A stretch of 64,000 nucleotides of DNA from Photorhabdus cinerea (GTDB lineage Bacteria; Pseudomonadota; Gammaproteobacteria; Enterobacterales; Enterobacteriaceae). The notes beneath the pieces are model-generated. The model had not been told where the DNA came from and made no database searches. It saw only the letters and a program-made list of their open reading frames with translations. The stretch spans positions 62,001 to 126,000 of the forward strand of contig NZ_PUJW01000008.1 in the NCBI RefSeq assembly GCF_011189575.1, given 5' to 3'. A program made the translations under genes and the position numbers. This document shows positions 34,364 to 42,926 of the stretch, piece after piece; positions within the stretch are counted from its first letter, which is position 1; each line of letters begins with the position of its first letter.

Positions 34364-37300
34364 ATGGCAAAACGTACGGATATTGAAAGCATCCTGATCT
34401 TGGGTGCTGGCCCCATTGTTATCGGCCAGGCTTGTGAGTTCGACTACTCAGGTGCACAGGCTTGTAAAGCGTTACGAGAAGAAGGTTATCGTGTTGTGCT
34501 GGTGAACTCAAACCCTGCCACCATCATGACTGATCCAGAAATGGCGGATGCCACTTATATTGAGCCGATCCACTGGGAAGTGGTACGTAAAATCATTGAA
34601 AAAGAGCGTCCTGATGCGGTTTTGCCAACCATGGGTGGACAAACTGCGCTGAACTGTGCGTTGGAACTGGAACGTCAAGGGGTTTTGAAAGAATTTGGCG
34701 TGGCTATGATTGGCGCAACCGCAGATGCGATTGATAAAGCGGAAGATCGTCGCCGTTTCGATATGGCAATGAAAAAGATAGGCTTGGAAACCCCGCGTTC
34801 TGGTATTGCCCATTCAATGGAAGAAGCGCTGGCCGTTGCAGATAAAGTCGGTTTTCCTTGTATTATCCGTCCTTCCTTTACTATGGGAGGAAGTGGTGGC
34901 GGTATCGCTTATAACCGCGAAGAATTTGAAGAAATTTGTGAGCGTGGTTTAGATCTTTCTCCAACCAACGAGCTATTGATTGATGAATCTTTGATTGGCT
35001 GGAAAGAGTATGAAATGGAGGTGGTGCGTGATAAAAATGATAACTGCATCATCGTCTGCTCGATTGAAAACTTCGATGCTATGGGGATTCACACTGGCGA
35101 TTCCATCACCGTCGCACCGGCACAAACGCTGACCGATAAAGAATACCAAATCATGCGTAACGCTTCGATGGCGGTATTGCGTGAAATCGGTGTGGAAACC
35201 GGCGGTTCTAACGTACAGTTTGCGGTGAACCCGAAAAATGGCCGTTTGGTTATCATCGAAATGAACCCACGCGTTTCCCGTTCTTCTGCGCTGGCTTCGA
35301 AAGCGACAGGCTTCCCGATTGCCAAAATTGCCGCCAAGCTGGCGGTAGGTTATACCCTTGATGAACTGATGAATGATATCACTGGTGGTCGCACGCCAGC
35401 TTCCTTTGAACCTTCTATTGATTACGTAGTGACTAAAATTCCTCGTTTCAATTTCGAGAAATTTGCCGGTGCCAATGATCGCCTGACGACTCAGATGAAA
35501 TCTGTTGGTGAGGTGATGGCGATTGGGCGCACTCAGCAGGAATCCCTGCAAAAAGCGTTGCGTGGTTTGGAAGTGGGGGCAACCGGCTTTGATCCGAAAG
35601 TCAGCCTGGATGATCCGCAAGCATTGACCAAAATTCGCCGCGAATTGAAAGATGCTGGTGCTGAGCGTATCTGGTATATCGCCGATGCTTTCCGCGCCGG
35701 TATGTCTGTTGATGGTGTGTTCAATCTGACGGATATTGACCGCTGGTTTTTGGTGCAAATTGAAGAGCTGGTGCGACTGGAAGAGCAAGTGGCTGAGCAG
35801 GGAATTAACAGCCTGACTGTCGATTTCCTGCGTCATTTGAAACGCAAAGGCTTTGCTGATGCACGTCTGGCGCAACTGGTCGGTGTGGCTGAAAAAGAGA
35901 TCCGCAAACTGCGCCATAAATATAATTTGTATCCGGTTTACAAACGAGTTGATACCTGTGCGGCAGAATTTGCGACCGATACCGCATACATGTATTCCAC
36001 TTATGAAGATGAGTGTGAAGCCAATCCAAATAGTGACAAGCCAAAAATAATGGTATTGGGCGGTGGTCCTAACCGTATTGGGCAGGGGATCGAATTCGAC
36101 TACTGTTGTGTCCATGCATCACTGGCACTGCGTGAAGATGGTTATGAAACCATCATGGTGAACTGTAACCCGGAAACAGTTTCAACGGATTACGATACTT
36201 CAGATCGTCTCTATTTTGAACCCGTGACTTTGGAAGATGTGCTTGAAATTGTGCGCGTTGAAGAACCAAAAGGCGTGATTGTCCAGTATGGTGGGCAGAC
36301 TCCGCTGAAACTGGCTCGTGAATTGGAGATAGCGGGTGTTCCAATTATTGGTACCAGCCCGGATGCGATTGACCGTGCTGAAGATCGTGAACGTTTTCAA
36401 CAGGCAGTAAATCGCCTTGGTCTGAAACAACCTGAAAATGCTACGGTGACGACGATTGAACGGGCAGTCGAGAAGGGAAATGCTCTGGGTTACCCATTGG
36501 TGGTTCGCCCATCTTATGTTCTGGGTGGCCGTGCAATGGAAATTGTCTATGATGAAGCTGACCTGCGCCGTTACTTCCAGACTGCGGTAAGTGTGTCCAA
36601 TGATGCTCCGGTACTGCTTGATCGTTTCTTAGATGATGCAGTGGAAGTGGATGTTGACGCTATCTGTGATGGTGAGCGTGTGCTGATTGGTGGCATTATG
36701 GAACATATTGAGCAGGCAGGTGTTCACTCTGGTGACTCAGCTTGTTCACTGCCTGCCTATACATTGAGTCAGGAAATTCAGGATGTCATGCGTCAACAGG
36801 TAGAAAAACTGGCGTTTGAGTTGGGTGTCCGAGGCTTGATGAATGTCCAGTTTGCAGTCAAGAAGGACGAAGTTTATCTGATTGAAGTTAACCCTCGTGC
36901 TGCTCGTACTGTACCGTTTGTATCTAAAGCGACTGGTTTACCACTGGCGAAAGTTGCTGCTCGTGTGATGGTTGGTCAGTCTCTGGCTGAACAGGGCGCC
37001 ACTGAGGAAATTATTCCGCCGTACTATTCAGTGAAAGAAGTTGTATTACCTTTCAACAAATTCCCTGGTGTAGATCCAATTCTTGGCCCTGAAATGAGGT
37101 CAACCGGAGAAGTCATGGGCGTTGGTCGTACTTTTGCGGAAGCTTTCTCAAAAGCATTGTTGGGGTGTAATTCCAGAATGCAGCAAAGTGGCAGAGCACT
37201 TCTGTCAGTGCGTGAAGGTGATAAAGGTCGGGTTGTGGATTTGGCCGCTAAATTGTTGAAACAGGGTTTTGAACTGGATGCGACTCATGGTACGGCGATT

Positions 37301-37588
37301 GTGTTGGGTGAAGCAGGTATCAATCCTCGTCTGGTGAATAAAGTTCATGAAGGACGTCCGCATATTCAGGATAGAATCAAAAATGGCGAATATACCTATA
37401 TTGTGAACACTACCGCAGGTCGTCAGGCGATTGAGGATTCCAAGCTTATTCGTCGTAGTGCATTGCAATATAAAGTGCATTATGACACCACATTGAATGG
37501 TGGTTTTGCGACCGCAATGGCACTGAGTGAAGATCCGACAGAGCAAGTCATCTCTGTACAGGAAATGCATGCGCAGATTGATGATTAA
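34364..37588 (+). CDS. carB: Carbamoyl-phosphate synthase large subunit
   Basis: 1074 residues (E. coli 1073). Two homologous ATP-grasp halves: the first opens SILILGAGPIVIGQACEFDYSG and has FTMGGSGGGIAYN; the second opens KIMVLGGGPNRIGQGIEFDY and has YVLGGRAMEIVYDE. The C-terminal allosteric MGS-like domain (about 935-1074) binds UMP, IMP and ornithine. AGGAG precedes the ATG. It forms an operon with carA. Confidence 0.99.
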   Translation: MAKRTDIESILILGAGPIVIGQACEFDYSGAQACKALREEGYRVVLVNSNPATIMTDPEMADATYIEPIHWEVVRKIIEKERPDAVLPTMGGQTALNCALELERQGVLKEFGVAMIGATADAIDKAEDRRRFDMAMKKIGLETPRSGIAHSMEEALAVADKVGFPCIIRPSFTMGGSGGGIAYNREEFEEICERGLDLSPTNELLIDESLIGWKEYEMEVVRDKNDNCIIVCSIENFDAMGIHTGDSITVAPAQTLTDKEYQIMRNASMAVLREIGVETGGSNVQFAVNPKNGRLVIIEMNPRVSRSSALASKATGFPIAKIAAKLAVGYTLDELMNDITGGRTPASFEPSIDYVVTKIPRFNFEKFAGANDRLTTQMKSVGEVMAIGRTQQESLQKALRGLEVGATGFDPKVSLDDPQALTKIRRELKDAGAERIWYIADAFRAGMSVDGVFNLTDIDRWFLVQIEELVRLEEQVAEQGINSLTVDFLRHLKRKGFADARLAQLVGVAEKEIRKLRHKYNLYPVYKRVDTCAAEFATDTAYMYSTYEDECEANPNSDKPKIMVLGGGPNRIGQGIEFDYCCVHASLALREDGYETIMVNCNPETVSTDYDTSDRLYFEPVTLEDVLEIVRVEEPKGVIVQYGGQTPLKLARELEIAGVPIIGTSPDAIDRAEDRERFQQAVNRLGLKQPENATVTTIERAVEKGNALGYPLVVRPSYVLGGRAMEIVYDEADLRRYFQTAVSVSNDAPVLLDRFLDDAVEVDVDAICDGERVLIGGIMEHIEQAGVHSGDSACSLPAYTLSQEIQDVMRQQVEKLAFELGVRGLMNVQFAVKKDEVYLIEVNPRAARTVPFVSKATGLPLAKVAARVMVGQSLAEQGATEEIIPPYYSVKEVVLPFNKFPGVDPILGPEMRSTGEVMGVGRTFAEAFSKALLGCNSRMQQSGRALLSVREGDKGRVVDLAAKLLKQGFELDATHGTAIVLGEAGINPRLVNKVHEGRPHIQDRIKNGEYTYIVNTTAGRQAIEDSKLIRRSALQYKVHYDTTLNGGFATAMALSEDPTEQVISVQEMHAQIDD

Positions 37589-37614
37589 TTTGTATTCTGA
37601 TTAAGTGCAGTAAT

Positions 37615-37648
37615 AAAAAGGTGCGTCTCATTAAGCGCACTTTTTTTA
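37615..37648 (+). terminator. carAB terminator
   Basis: Stem of GTGCG (37621-37625) with CGCAC (37636-37640), extended by flanking A and T runs with one bulged G. It is followed by seven T. Confidence 0.75.
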
Positions 37649-37706
37649 TTCATTGAAAATGTAAGTAATCTATTTTTTGGCCCTGAAAGTAAGGGAATGA
37701 ATGTCT

Positions 37707-37838
37707 TTATCCCAGAGCTACTTTGACATCTAAACCAATCAAAACAACGCCAAGCAGTTTATCAATATCTTCTGAATCTTAGCTAATCCGCAGCGTACCG
37801 GTGCACTCTGGATTAATATGACTAACAGTGTCCAGCAT
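37707..37838 (-). pseudogene. Possible C-terminal relic of a LysE/RhtB-type exporter
   Basis: The spacer 37649-38016 holds no intact gene. On the minus strand a fragment reads INPECTGTLRIS, stop, then DSEDIDKLLGVVLIGLDVKVALG, stop at 37707. The last part resembles the final helix of LysE/RhtB amino-acid exporters (pattern LLGxxLIGLGxKxAL). The in-frame stop and missing body indicate decay. The match is by eye only and could be chance. Confidence 0.3.
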
Positions 37839-38016
37839 AATGTACCCCATAGTTAATATTAGATTTGTTATTATTTAGATTAATGAATGTCTTAAGTAAC
37901 AAATTAAGTATAAATTAATTTTTTATGCTTAAGAAAGCGTTGATCCTATCGACTGGGTACATCCCTTTCCGTATAGTGTCATCAATTTTTATACTATTTG
38001 CCGATAAGGTGACTTA

Positions 38017-38502
38017 ATGAATATCAGCTTGATCGCTGCTTTAGCTATGGATCGGATCATCGGCATGGATAATACAATGCCGTGGAATCTGCCAGGGGAT
38101 CTGGCTTGGTTTAAACGTAATACATTGAATAAACCAGTCATCATGGGGCGAGTGACTTACGAGTCCATAGGCCGCCCGTTACCAGGGCGACTCAATATTG
38201 TGTTGAGTAATCAGCCAGGGGATGATGAGCGTGTAACTTGGGTAAGTTCAGTTGATGAGGCGCTGGCTGTAGCGGGTGATGCAGAAGAAATTATGGTTAT
38301 GGGAGGCGGTAAAATCTATGACCAATTTATCTCATTGGCTAACCGTATGTATCTGACCCATATTGATGCAGAAGTGATAGGTGATACGCATTTTCCTGAC
38401 TATGAACCGGATGAATGGGATTCTCAATTCACTGAATACCATGATGCAGATGAATTGAATTCTCACAGCTACTGTTTTGAGATTTTACAGCGCCGTATCT
38501 GA
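38017..38502 (+). CDS. folA: Dihydrofolate reductase
   Basis: Reduces dihydrofolate to tetrahydrofolate with NADPH; target of trimethoprim. 161 residues (E. coli 159). N-terminal ISLIAALAMDRIIGMDNTMPWNLPGDL with the catalytic Asp in LPGDLAWF, PVIMGRVTYESIGRPLPGR, and IMVMGGGKIYDQF for NADPH. AAGGTGAC precedes the ATG. It works with ThyA (58176), which produces dihydrofolate. It is convergent with apaH. Confidence 0.98.
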   Translation: MNISLIAALAMDRIIGMDNTMPWNLPGDLAWFKRNTLNKPVIMGRVTYESIGRPLPGRLNIVLSNQPGDDERVTWVSSVDEALAVAGDAEEIMVMGGGKIYDQFISLANRMYLTHIDAEVIGDTHFPDYEPDEWDSQFTEYHDADELNSHSYCFEILQRRI

Positions 38503-38510
38503 TTGATAAA

Positions 38511-38539
38511 ACACGCCGATGAGTTTTTTCACGGCGTGT
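38511..38539 (-). terminator. Terminator between folA and apaH
   Basis: 8-bp perfect stem ACACGCCG (38511-38518) with CGGCGTGT (38532-38539), loop 13 bases. On the minus strand TTTATC follows, so it best fits the end of the apaH-side operon. It may also serve folA. Confidence 0.7.
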
Positions 38540-38551
38540 CCGGTCTTAATG

Positions 38552-39373
38552 CTATTTTATTGCTGACAACGATGGTTGAGTAAAATATTGTTTGTCTTCC
38601 CAACGCAGCATTGTCAGTTCGCCTCCCCAGCAACAGCCTGTATCCAATGCATAAAATCTGTCCGGCGTTCCTTGACCTTCCAGTGATGCCCAGTGACCGA
38701 AAACAATAGAATACTCTACTGGGATCTGCTGTGGTAGCTTAAACCAAGGTTTCAGGGGCGCAGGAACATTTTCGGGCCTATCCTTGCAAACCATATCTAA
38801 TTGACCATTAGGAAAGCAGTAACGCATGCGCGTCAATGCGTTAGTACTGAAACGTAAACGTGCCAACCCAGAGAGTTCTGGTGACCAGTTGTTTGGCATA
38901 TCTCCATACATTGAATCGAGAAACAGAGGATAGCTGCCACTGCTGAGCATAGTTTCAACTTCGCGGGCGCACATTTTAGCGGTTTCCAGATCCCATTGAG
39001 GTGTGAGTCCCGCATGAGTCATGATCAATTTCAGGTTATCGTCGATCTGTAATAATGGTTGTTTACGTAGCCAATTAATTAACTCATCGGCATCTGGGGC
39101 AGATAGTAATTCATTGAGCTTATCCTTGGGTTTATTACGGCTAATCCCGGCATAAACGCCTAATAGATGGAGATCATGATTACCTAATACCACTTTCACG
39201 GCTGAATCTAACTGTTTAACATACCGAAGAACATCAAGAGAATCTGGGCCACGGGCAACTAAATCGCCTGTCAGCCACAACGTATCTCTATTGGGATCAA
39301 AATTGGCCTTAGTTAATAGAGCACGTAATTCACGAGAGCAACCATGAATATCACCGACGAGATATGTAGACAT
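38552..39373 (-). CDS. apaH: Diadenosine tetraphosphatase ApaH
   Basis: Symmetrical Ap4A hydrolase, also able to remove nucleoside-tetraphosphate RNA caps. 273 residues, metallophosphatase fold. Motifs GDIHGCSREL (residues 7-16), GDLVARGPDS and GNHDLHLLG coordinate the metals. It is the last gene of the minus-strand operon lptD-surA-pdxA-rsmA-apaG-apaH, 2 bases after apaG. Confidence 0.98.
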   Translation of the reverse strand: MSTYLVGDIHGCSRELRALLTKANFDPNRDTLWLTGDLVARGPDSLDVLRYVKQLDSAVKVVLGNHDLHLLGVYAGISRNKPKDKLNELLSAPDADELINWLRKQPLLQIDDNLKLIMTHAGLTPQWDLETAKMCAREVETMLSSGSYPLFLDSMYGDMPNNWSPELSGLARLRFSTNALTRMRYCFPNGQLDMVCKDRPENVPAPLKPWFKLPQQIPVEYSIVFGHWASLEGQGTPDRFYALDTGCCWGGELTMLRWEDKQYFTQPSLSAIK

Positions 39374-39375
39374 AA

Positions 39376-39753
39376 TTAATTAATCAAAGTTGGAATAGCC
39401 AGTCGGAAAACTGGAATGTCAACGCGGAATAAATCACCATGGTGATCGACCATTTCATAATGGCCTTCCATCGTACCCAAAGGCGTTTCCAATATAGCGC
39501 CACTGGTGTAACGGTATTCGGTGCCTGGCGGGATTACCGGCTGCTCACCAACAACTCCTTCCCCCTGGACTTCAGTCTGGTGGTTATCACCGTTGGTAAT
39601 TAGCCAGTAACGGTTAAGCAGTTGAACCGATTCGCGCCCAAGATTACGGATAGTGACTGTATAGGCGAAAACGAAACGCTGTTGTTCGGGACACGACTGG
39701 CTTTCTATATAAACACTTTGTACCTGAATGGAAACTCTGGGCGCATTAATCAT
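39376..39753 (-). CDS. apaG: ApaG (CorD) family protein
   Basis: 125 residues, the E. coli length, a single immunoglobulin-like beta domain (DUF525) of uncertain biochemical role. Recognisable runs are VQSVYIESQS, YTVTIRNLG, LLNRYWLIT and the glycine-rich VQGEGVVGEQPVIPPG. It lies between rsmA (12-base gap) and apaH (2-base gap) in the conserved operon. Confidence 0.96.
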   Translation of the reverse strand: MINAPRVSIQVQSVYIESQSCPEQQRFVFAYTVTIRNLGRESVQLLNRYWLITNGDNHQTEVQGEGVVGEQPVIPPGTEYRYTSGAILETPLGTMEGHYEMVDHHGDLFRVDIPVFRLAIPTLIN

Positions 39754-39765
39754 GATTGACTCCTG

Positions 39766-40584
39766 TTATGACTGCATTTCAGGTTGTTCCGATAGATAGT
39801 TTGCCATTTTGCAGTATTGTTCAACAGAAATATTCTCTGCACGTGTACTTGGGTCGATACCAAACTCGGTGAGTTGTTTTACAGTGAAAAGATCACCCAG
39901 GCTGTTACGGATAGTTTTACGCCTTTGGTTGAAAGCCTGTGTGGTGATCCGGCTCAGCATACGAATATTTCTGACCGGGTGAGGTATGCTTTTATGCGGT
40001 ATCAGACGTACAACGGCTGAGTCGACTTTAGGTGCGGGAGTAAATGCTGTTGGCGGTACTTCCAGCACCGGGATAACCTGGCAATAGTATTGGGCCATGA
40101 CACTTAAACGTCCAAAGGCTTTACTGCCGGGACCGGCTACTAGACGGTTCACTACCTCTTTTTGCAGCATAAAATGCATATCAGCAATAGCATCAGTATA
40201 GCTAAAAAGGTGGAACATTAATGGTGTAGAAATATTATAAGGTAAATTACCAAAGACCCGCAGCGACAGCCCTCTTTGCTGAGACAGTTCGCCAAAATTA
40301 ACGGTCATTGCGTCTTGTTGGATAATGGTAAGTTTATCTTTTAGTTGTGGATGAACTTGCAGGCGCGCCGCCAGATCGCGGTCAAGCTCAACCACAGTCA
40401 TTTTATCCATGCGCTCTCCAACCGGCTCAGTCAATGCACCAAGACCAGGGCCAATTTCCAACACTGCTTGGCCTGGTTGTGGATTGATAGCTGCAACAAT
40501 ACTATCAATGACAAACTGATCGGTTAAAAAGTTTTGCCCGAAGCGTTTACGGGCAAAGTGCCCTTGGTGGACTCTGTTATTCAT
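39766..40584 (-). CDS. rsmA: 16S rRNA dimethyltransferase RsmA (KsgA)
   Basis: Dimethylates A1518 and A1519 of 16S rRNA late in small-subunit assembly; loss gives kasugamycin resistance. 272 residues. FGQNFLTD and the SAM-binding EIGPGLGALTEP are near the N-terminus. The catalytic NLPYNIST is followed by FTPAPKVDSAVV. It overlaps the end of pdxA by 8 bases, so the two are coupled. Confidence 0.98.
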   Translation of the reverse strand: MNNRVHQGHFARKRFGQNFLTDQFVIDSIVAAINPQPGQAVLEIGPGLGALTEPVGERMDKMTVVELDRDLAARLQVHPQLKDKLTIIQQDAMTVNFGELSQQRGLSLRVFGNLPYNISTPLMFHLFSYTDAIADMHFMLQKEVVNRLVAGPGSKAFGRLSVMAQYYCQVIPVLEVPPTAFTPAPKVDSAVVRLIPHKSIPHPVRNIRMLSRITTQAFNQRRKTIRNSLGDLFTVKQLTEFGIDPSTRAENISVEQYCKMANYLSEQPEMQS

Positions 40585-41578
40585 TACTGTTTTGTATCAT
40601 TTTAATTGCTAAATTCAATGCGGTGATAAAGCTTCCCACATCAGCTTGACCTTTACCAGCCAATTCCAATGCTGTGCCATGATCGACAGAAGTGCGGATA
40701 AATGGCAGGCCCAACGTAATATTCACAGCTCTGCCAAAACCTTGGTATTTTAACACGGGCAGCCCCTGATCGTGATACATAGAAAGAACGGCGTCTGCAT
40801 GTTGAAGATATTTGGGTTGAAACAAAGTGTCTGCGGGTAAAGGCCCTTCCAGAACGATGCCTTCTGCCCTCAGACTTTCTAATGCAGGGATAATGACATC
40901 AATCTCTTCATGCCCCATATGACCGCTTTCTCCTGCATGGGGATTTAAACCACACACATAAATACAGGGTTTTGCCAGGCCAAACTTCGTTTTTAAGTCA
41001 TGGTTAAGGATCGTGATAACTTCTCGCAGGCTATCGAAAGTAATGGATTTTGGCACATCAACAATGGGTAGATGAGTTGTTGCCAGAGCAACCCGAAGTT
41101 CTTCGGTAGCAAGCATCATGACAACCCGCTGACATCCACTGCGATCAGCAAAGAATTCAGTGTGGCCGATAAAAGGCACACCTGCATCATTGATATTCCC
41201 TTTATGAACCGGTCCTGTGACTAACGCTGAAAATTCCCCATTTAGGCAACCATCGCAGGCTATTGCCAGAGTTTCAGTAACATATCTGCCATTTTCCCGA
41301 TTCAATTCACCGGCGACTGTTGGAACATGAAGAGGGACTGGCAATATTGTCAATGTTCCGGCAGTTTGCGGTTCCGGCGTTTTATCCGGAGAATATTCTT
41401 GTAACTGTAAAGGAAAATTGAGTTGTTTGGCTCTGCCCAAAAGTAGATTTGGATCTGCACAGGCGACCAATTGTATTGGCCAGCTTTGCTGAGCAAGAGC
41501 GACAATTAAATCGGGTCCAACCCCGGCAGGTTCGCCGGGGGTAATAACAATAGGTTTATTGTTGTGCATCGCTACCAT
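40577..41578 (-). CDS. pdxA: 4-hydroxythreonine-4-phosphate dehydrogenase PdxA
   Basis: NAD-dependent step in pyridoxal-5'-phosphate synthesis. 333 residues. ITPGEPAGVGPDL is at the N-terminus, with GPVHKGNIN and HTEFFADRSG, and metal-binding histidines in TTHLP, GLNPHAGESGHMG and YHDQGLPVLKY. The start lies inside the end of surA (23-base overlap). ATG at 41569 is an alternative start three codons in. Neither has a strong ribosome site. Confidence 0.97.
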   Translation of the reverse strand: MVAMHNNKPIVITPGEPAGVGPDLIVALAQQSWPIQLVACADPNLLLGRAKQLNFPLQLQEYSPDKTPEPQTAGTLTILPVPLHVPTVAGELNRENGRYVTETLAIACDGCLNGEFSALVTGPVHKGNINDAGVPFIGHTEFFADRSGCQRVVMMLATEELRVALATTHLPIVDVPKSITFDSLREVITILNHDLKTKFGLAKPCIYVCGLNPHAGESGHMGHEEIDVIIPALESLRAEGIVLEGPLPADTLFQPKYLQHADAVLSMYHDQGLPVLKYQGFGRAVNITLGLPFIRTSVDHGTALELAGKGQADVGSFITALNLAIKMIQNSNE

Positions 41579-42857
41579 CTAAAATTTTCACATAAGCTGA
41601 GGCGCGTTGTTCCTGCATCCAGCTTTGTGCTTCTTCAGTAAATTTACGGTTGAACAGCATACGGTAAGCACGATCTTTCTGAGCGACATCTGTTTTATCA
41701 ACTTTGCGGGTGTCCAGCAGTTGGATCAGATGCCAGCCAAAAGACGAATGGACCGGCTGGCTGATTTCACCTTTATTTAGTCGCATTAACGCGTCACGGA
41801 AAGCAGGATCGAAGATATCAGGTGTACTCCAGCCGAGATCACCACCACGTAATGCTGAGCTTGGATCTTCTGAAAATTCTTTTGCTGCATCGGCAAAATC
41901 AGTTTTTCCACTGTTAATTTCACTGGAGATTTGCTGCAATTTGGCGCGCGCTTGATCATCAGTCATGACAGGAGAAGTTCTCAACAGAATATGGCGAGCA
42001 TGAACTTCTGTGACGGCGATTGTTGTATTACCGCCCCGGATATCATTTACCTTGAGGATATGGAAACCCACACCGGAACGAATTGGACCAACGATGGCGT
42101 TTTTCTGGGCTGATTGTAGTTTCGCAGCAAACAGGGTTGGCAGTTCCTGAAGCTTACTCCAACCCATATTACCGCCTTTCAGGGCTTGTGGATCAGCGGA
42201 ATAGGTGATAGCCAGTTTACCAAAGTCAACGCCATTCTTAAGCTCAGACATAATTTTGTGTACCACAGCAGTGGCTTTTTCCATTTGTGCCTGATCAGGA
42301 TTTTCTGGCAACGGGATAAGAATGTGGCTGATATTCAGTTCAGTATCATTAGCATTTTGGTTGCTAATTTGTTGAGCTAAGGTATCGATTTCTTGAGGCA
42401 GAATGGTGACACGACGGCGAACCTCATTGTTGCGCACTTCTGCTATCAGCATCTCTTTACGAATCTGATTACGATAAGTATCGAAATTCATTCCGTCAGT
42501 AACGATACGGTGTTTCATCTGATCCACGGTTATGTGGTTCTGGGCTGCAATATTGGCAATGGTAGAGTCCAGAGCCTGATCAGGAATAGTGCTCCCCATC
42601 TGCTTTGCCATTTGCAACAAGATATTATCCATAATCAGTCGCTCAAGGATCTGATGACGTAGTGTTTGTTCGTCCGGTATTTGCTGGCCTGCATGTTGTG
42701 CATCCCGCTTAACGGACTGTAAGAGGCTGTTGATGTCGCTTTCCAAAACTACCCCGTTATTAACAACCGCAGCAATTTTATCCACTTGTTGAGGTGCAGC
42801 AAAGGCAGTACTCACTGAAAACATCAATCCGAGAATGAGAGTTCTCCAGTTCTTCAT
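41556..42857 (-). CDS. surA: Periplasmic chaperone and prolyl isomerase SurA
   Basis: Escorts outer-membrane proteins, including LptD, to the BAM complex. 433 residues (E. coli 428). Signal peptide MKNWRTLILGLMFSVSTAFA is cleaved before APQQVDK. The N-terminal chaperone domain is followed by two parvulin (PpiC) domains, about 175-275 (ISHILIPLP...GFHILKVND) and 285-385 (ARHILLRTS...GWHLIQLLD). It lies between lptD (69-base gap) and pdxA. Confidence 0.98.
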   Translation of the reverse strand: MKNWRTLILGLMFSVSTAFAAPQQVDKIAAVVNNGVVLESDINSLLQSVKRDAQHAGQQIPDEQTLRHQILERLIMDNILLQMAKQMGSTIPDQALDSTIANIAAQNHITVDQMKHRIVTDGMNFDTYRNQIRKEMLIAEVRNNEVRRRVTILPQEIDTLAQQISNQNANDTELNISHILIPLPENPDQAQMEKATAVVHKIMSELKNGVDFGKLAITYSADPQALKGGNMGWSKLQELPTLFAAKLQSAQKNAIVGPIRSGVGFHILKVNDIRGGNTTIAVTEVHARHILLRTSPVMTDDQARAKLQQISSEINSGKTDFADAAKEFSEDPSSALRGGDLGWSTPDIFDPAFRDALMRLNKGEISQPVHSSFGWHLIQLLDTRKVDKTDVAQKDRAYRMLFNRKFTEEAQSWMQEQRASAYVKILDGSDAQQ

Positions 42858-42926
42858 ACTTTTTCCATCATATGTAAGTTCCGCGTTAGCGGGTTTATAG
42901 TGTTTAATATCAAAGTGTTATTAGTA

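Noticed and set aside
34973..36115. Long 380-codon minus-strand frame inside carB
   Set aside because: It is antisense to an intact, highly conserved carB; the composition is that of a shadow frame with no family resemblance.
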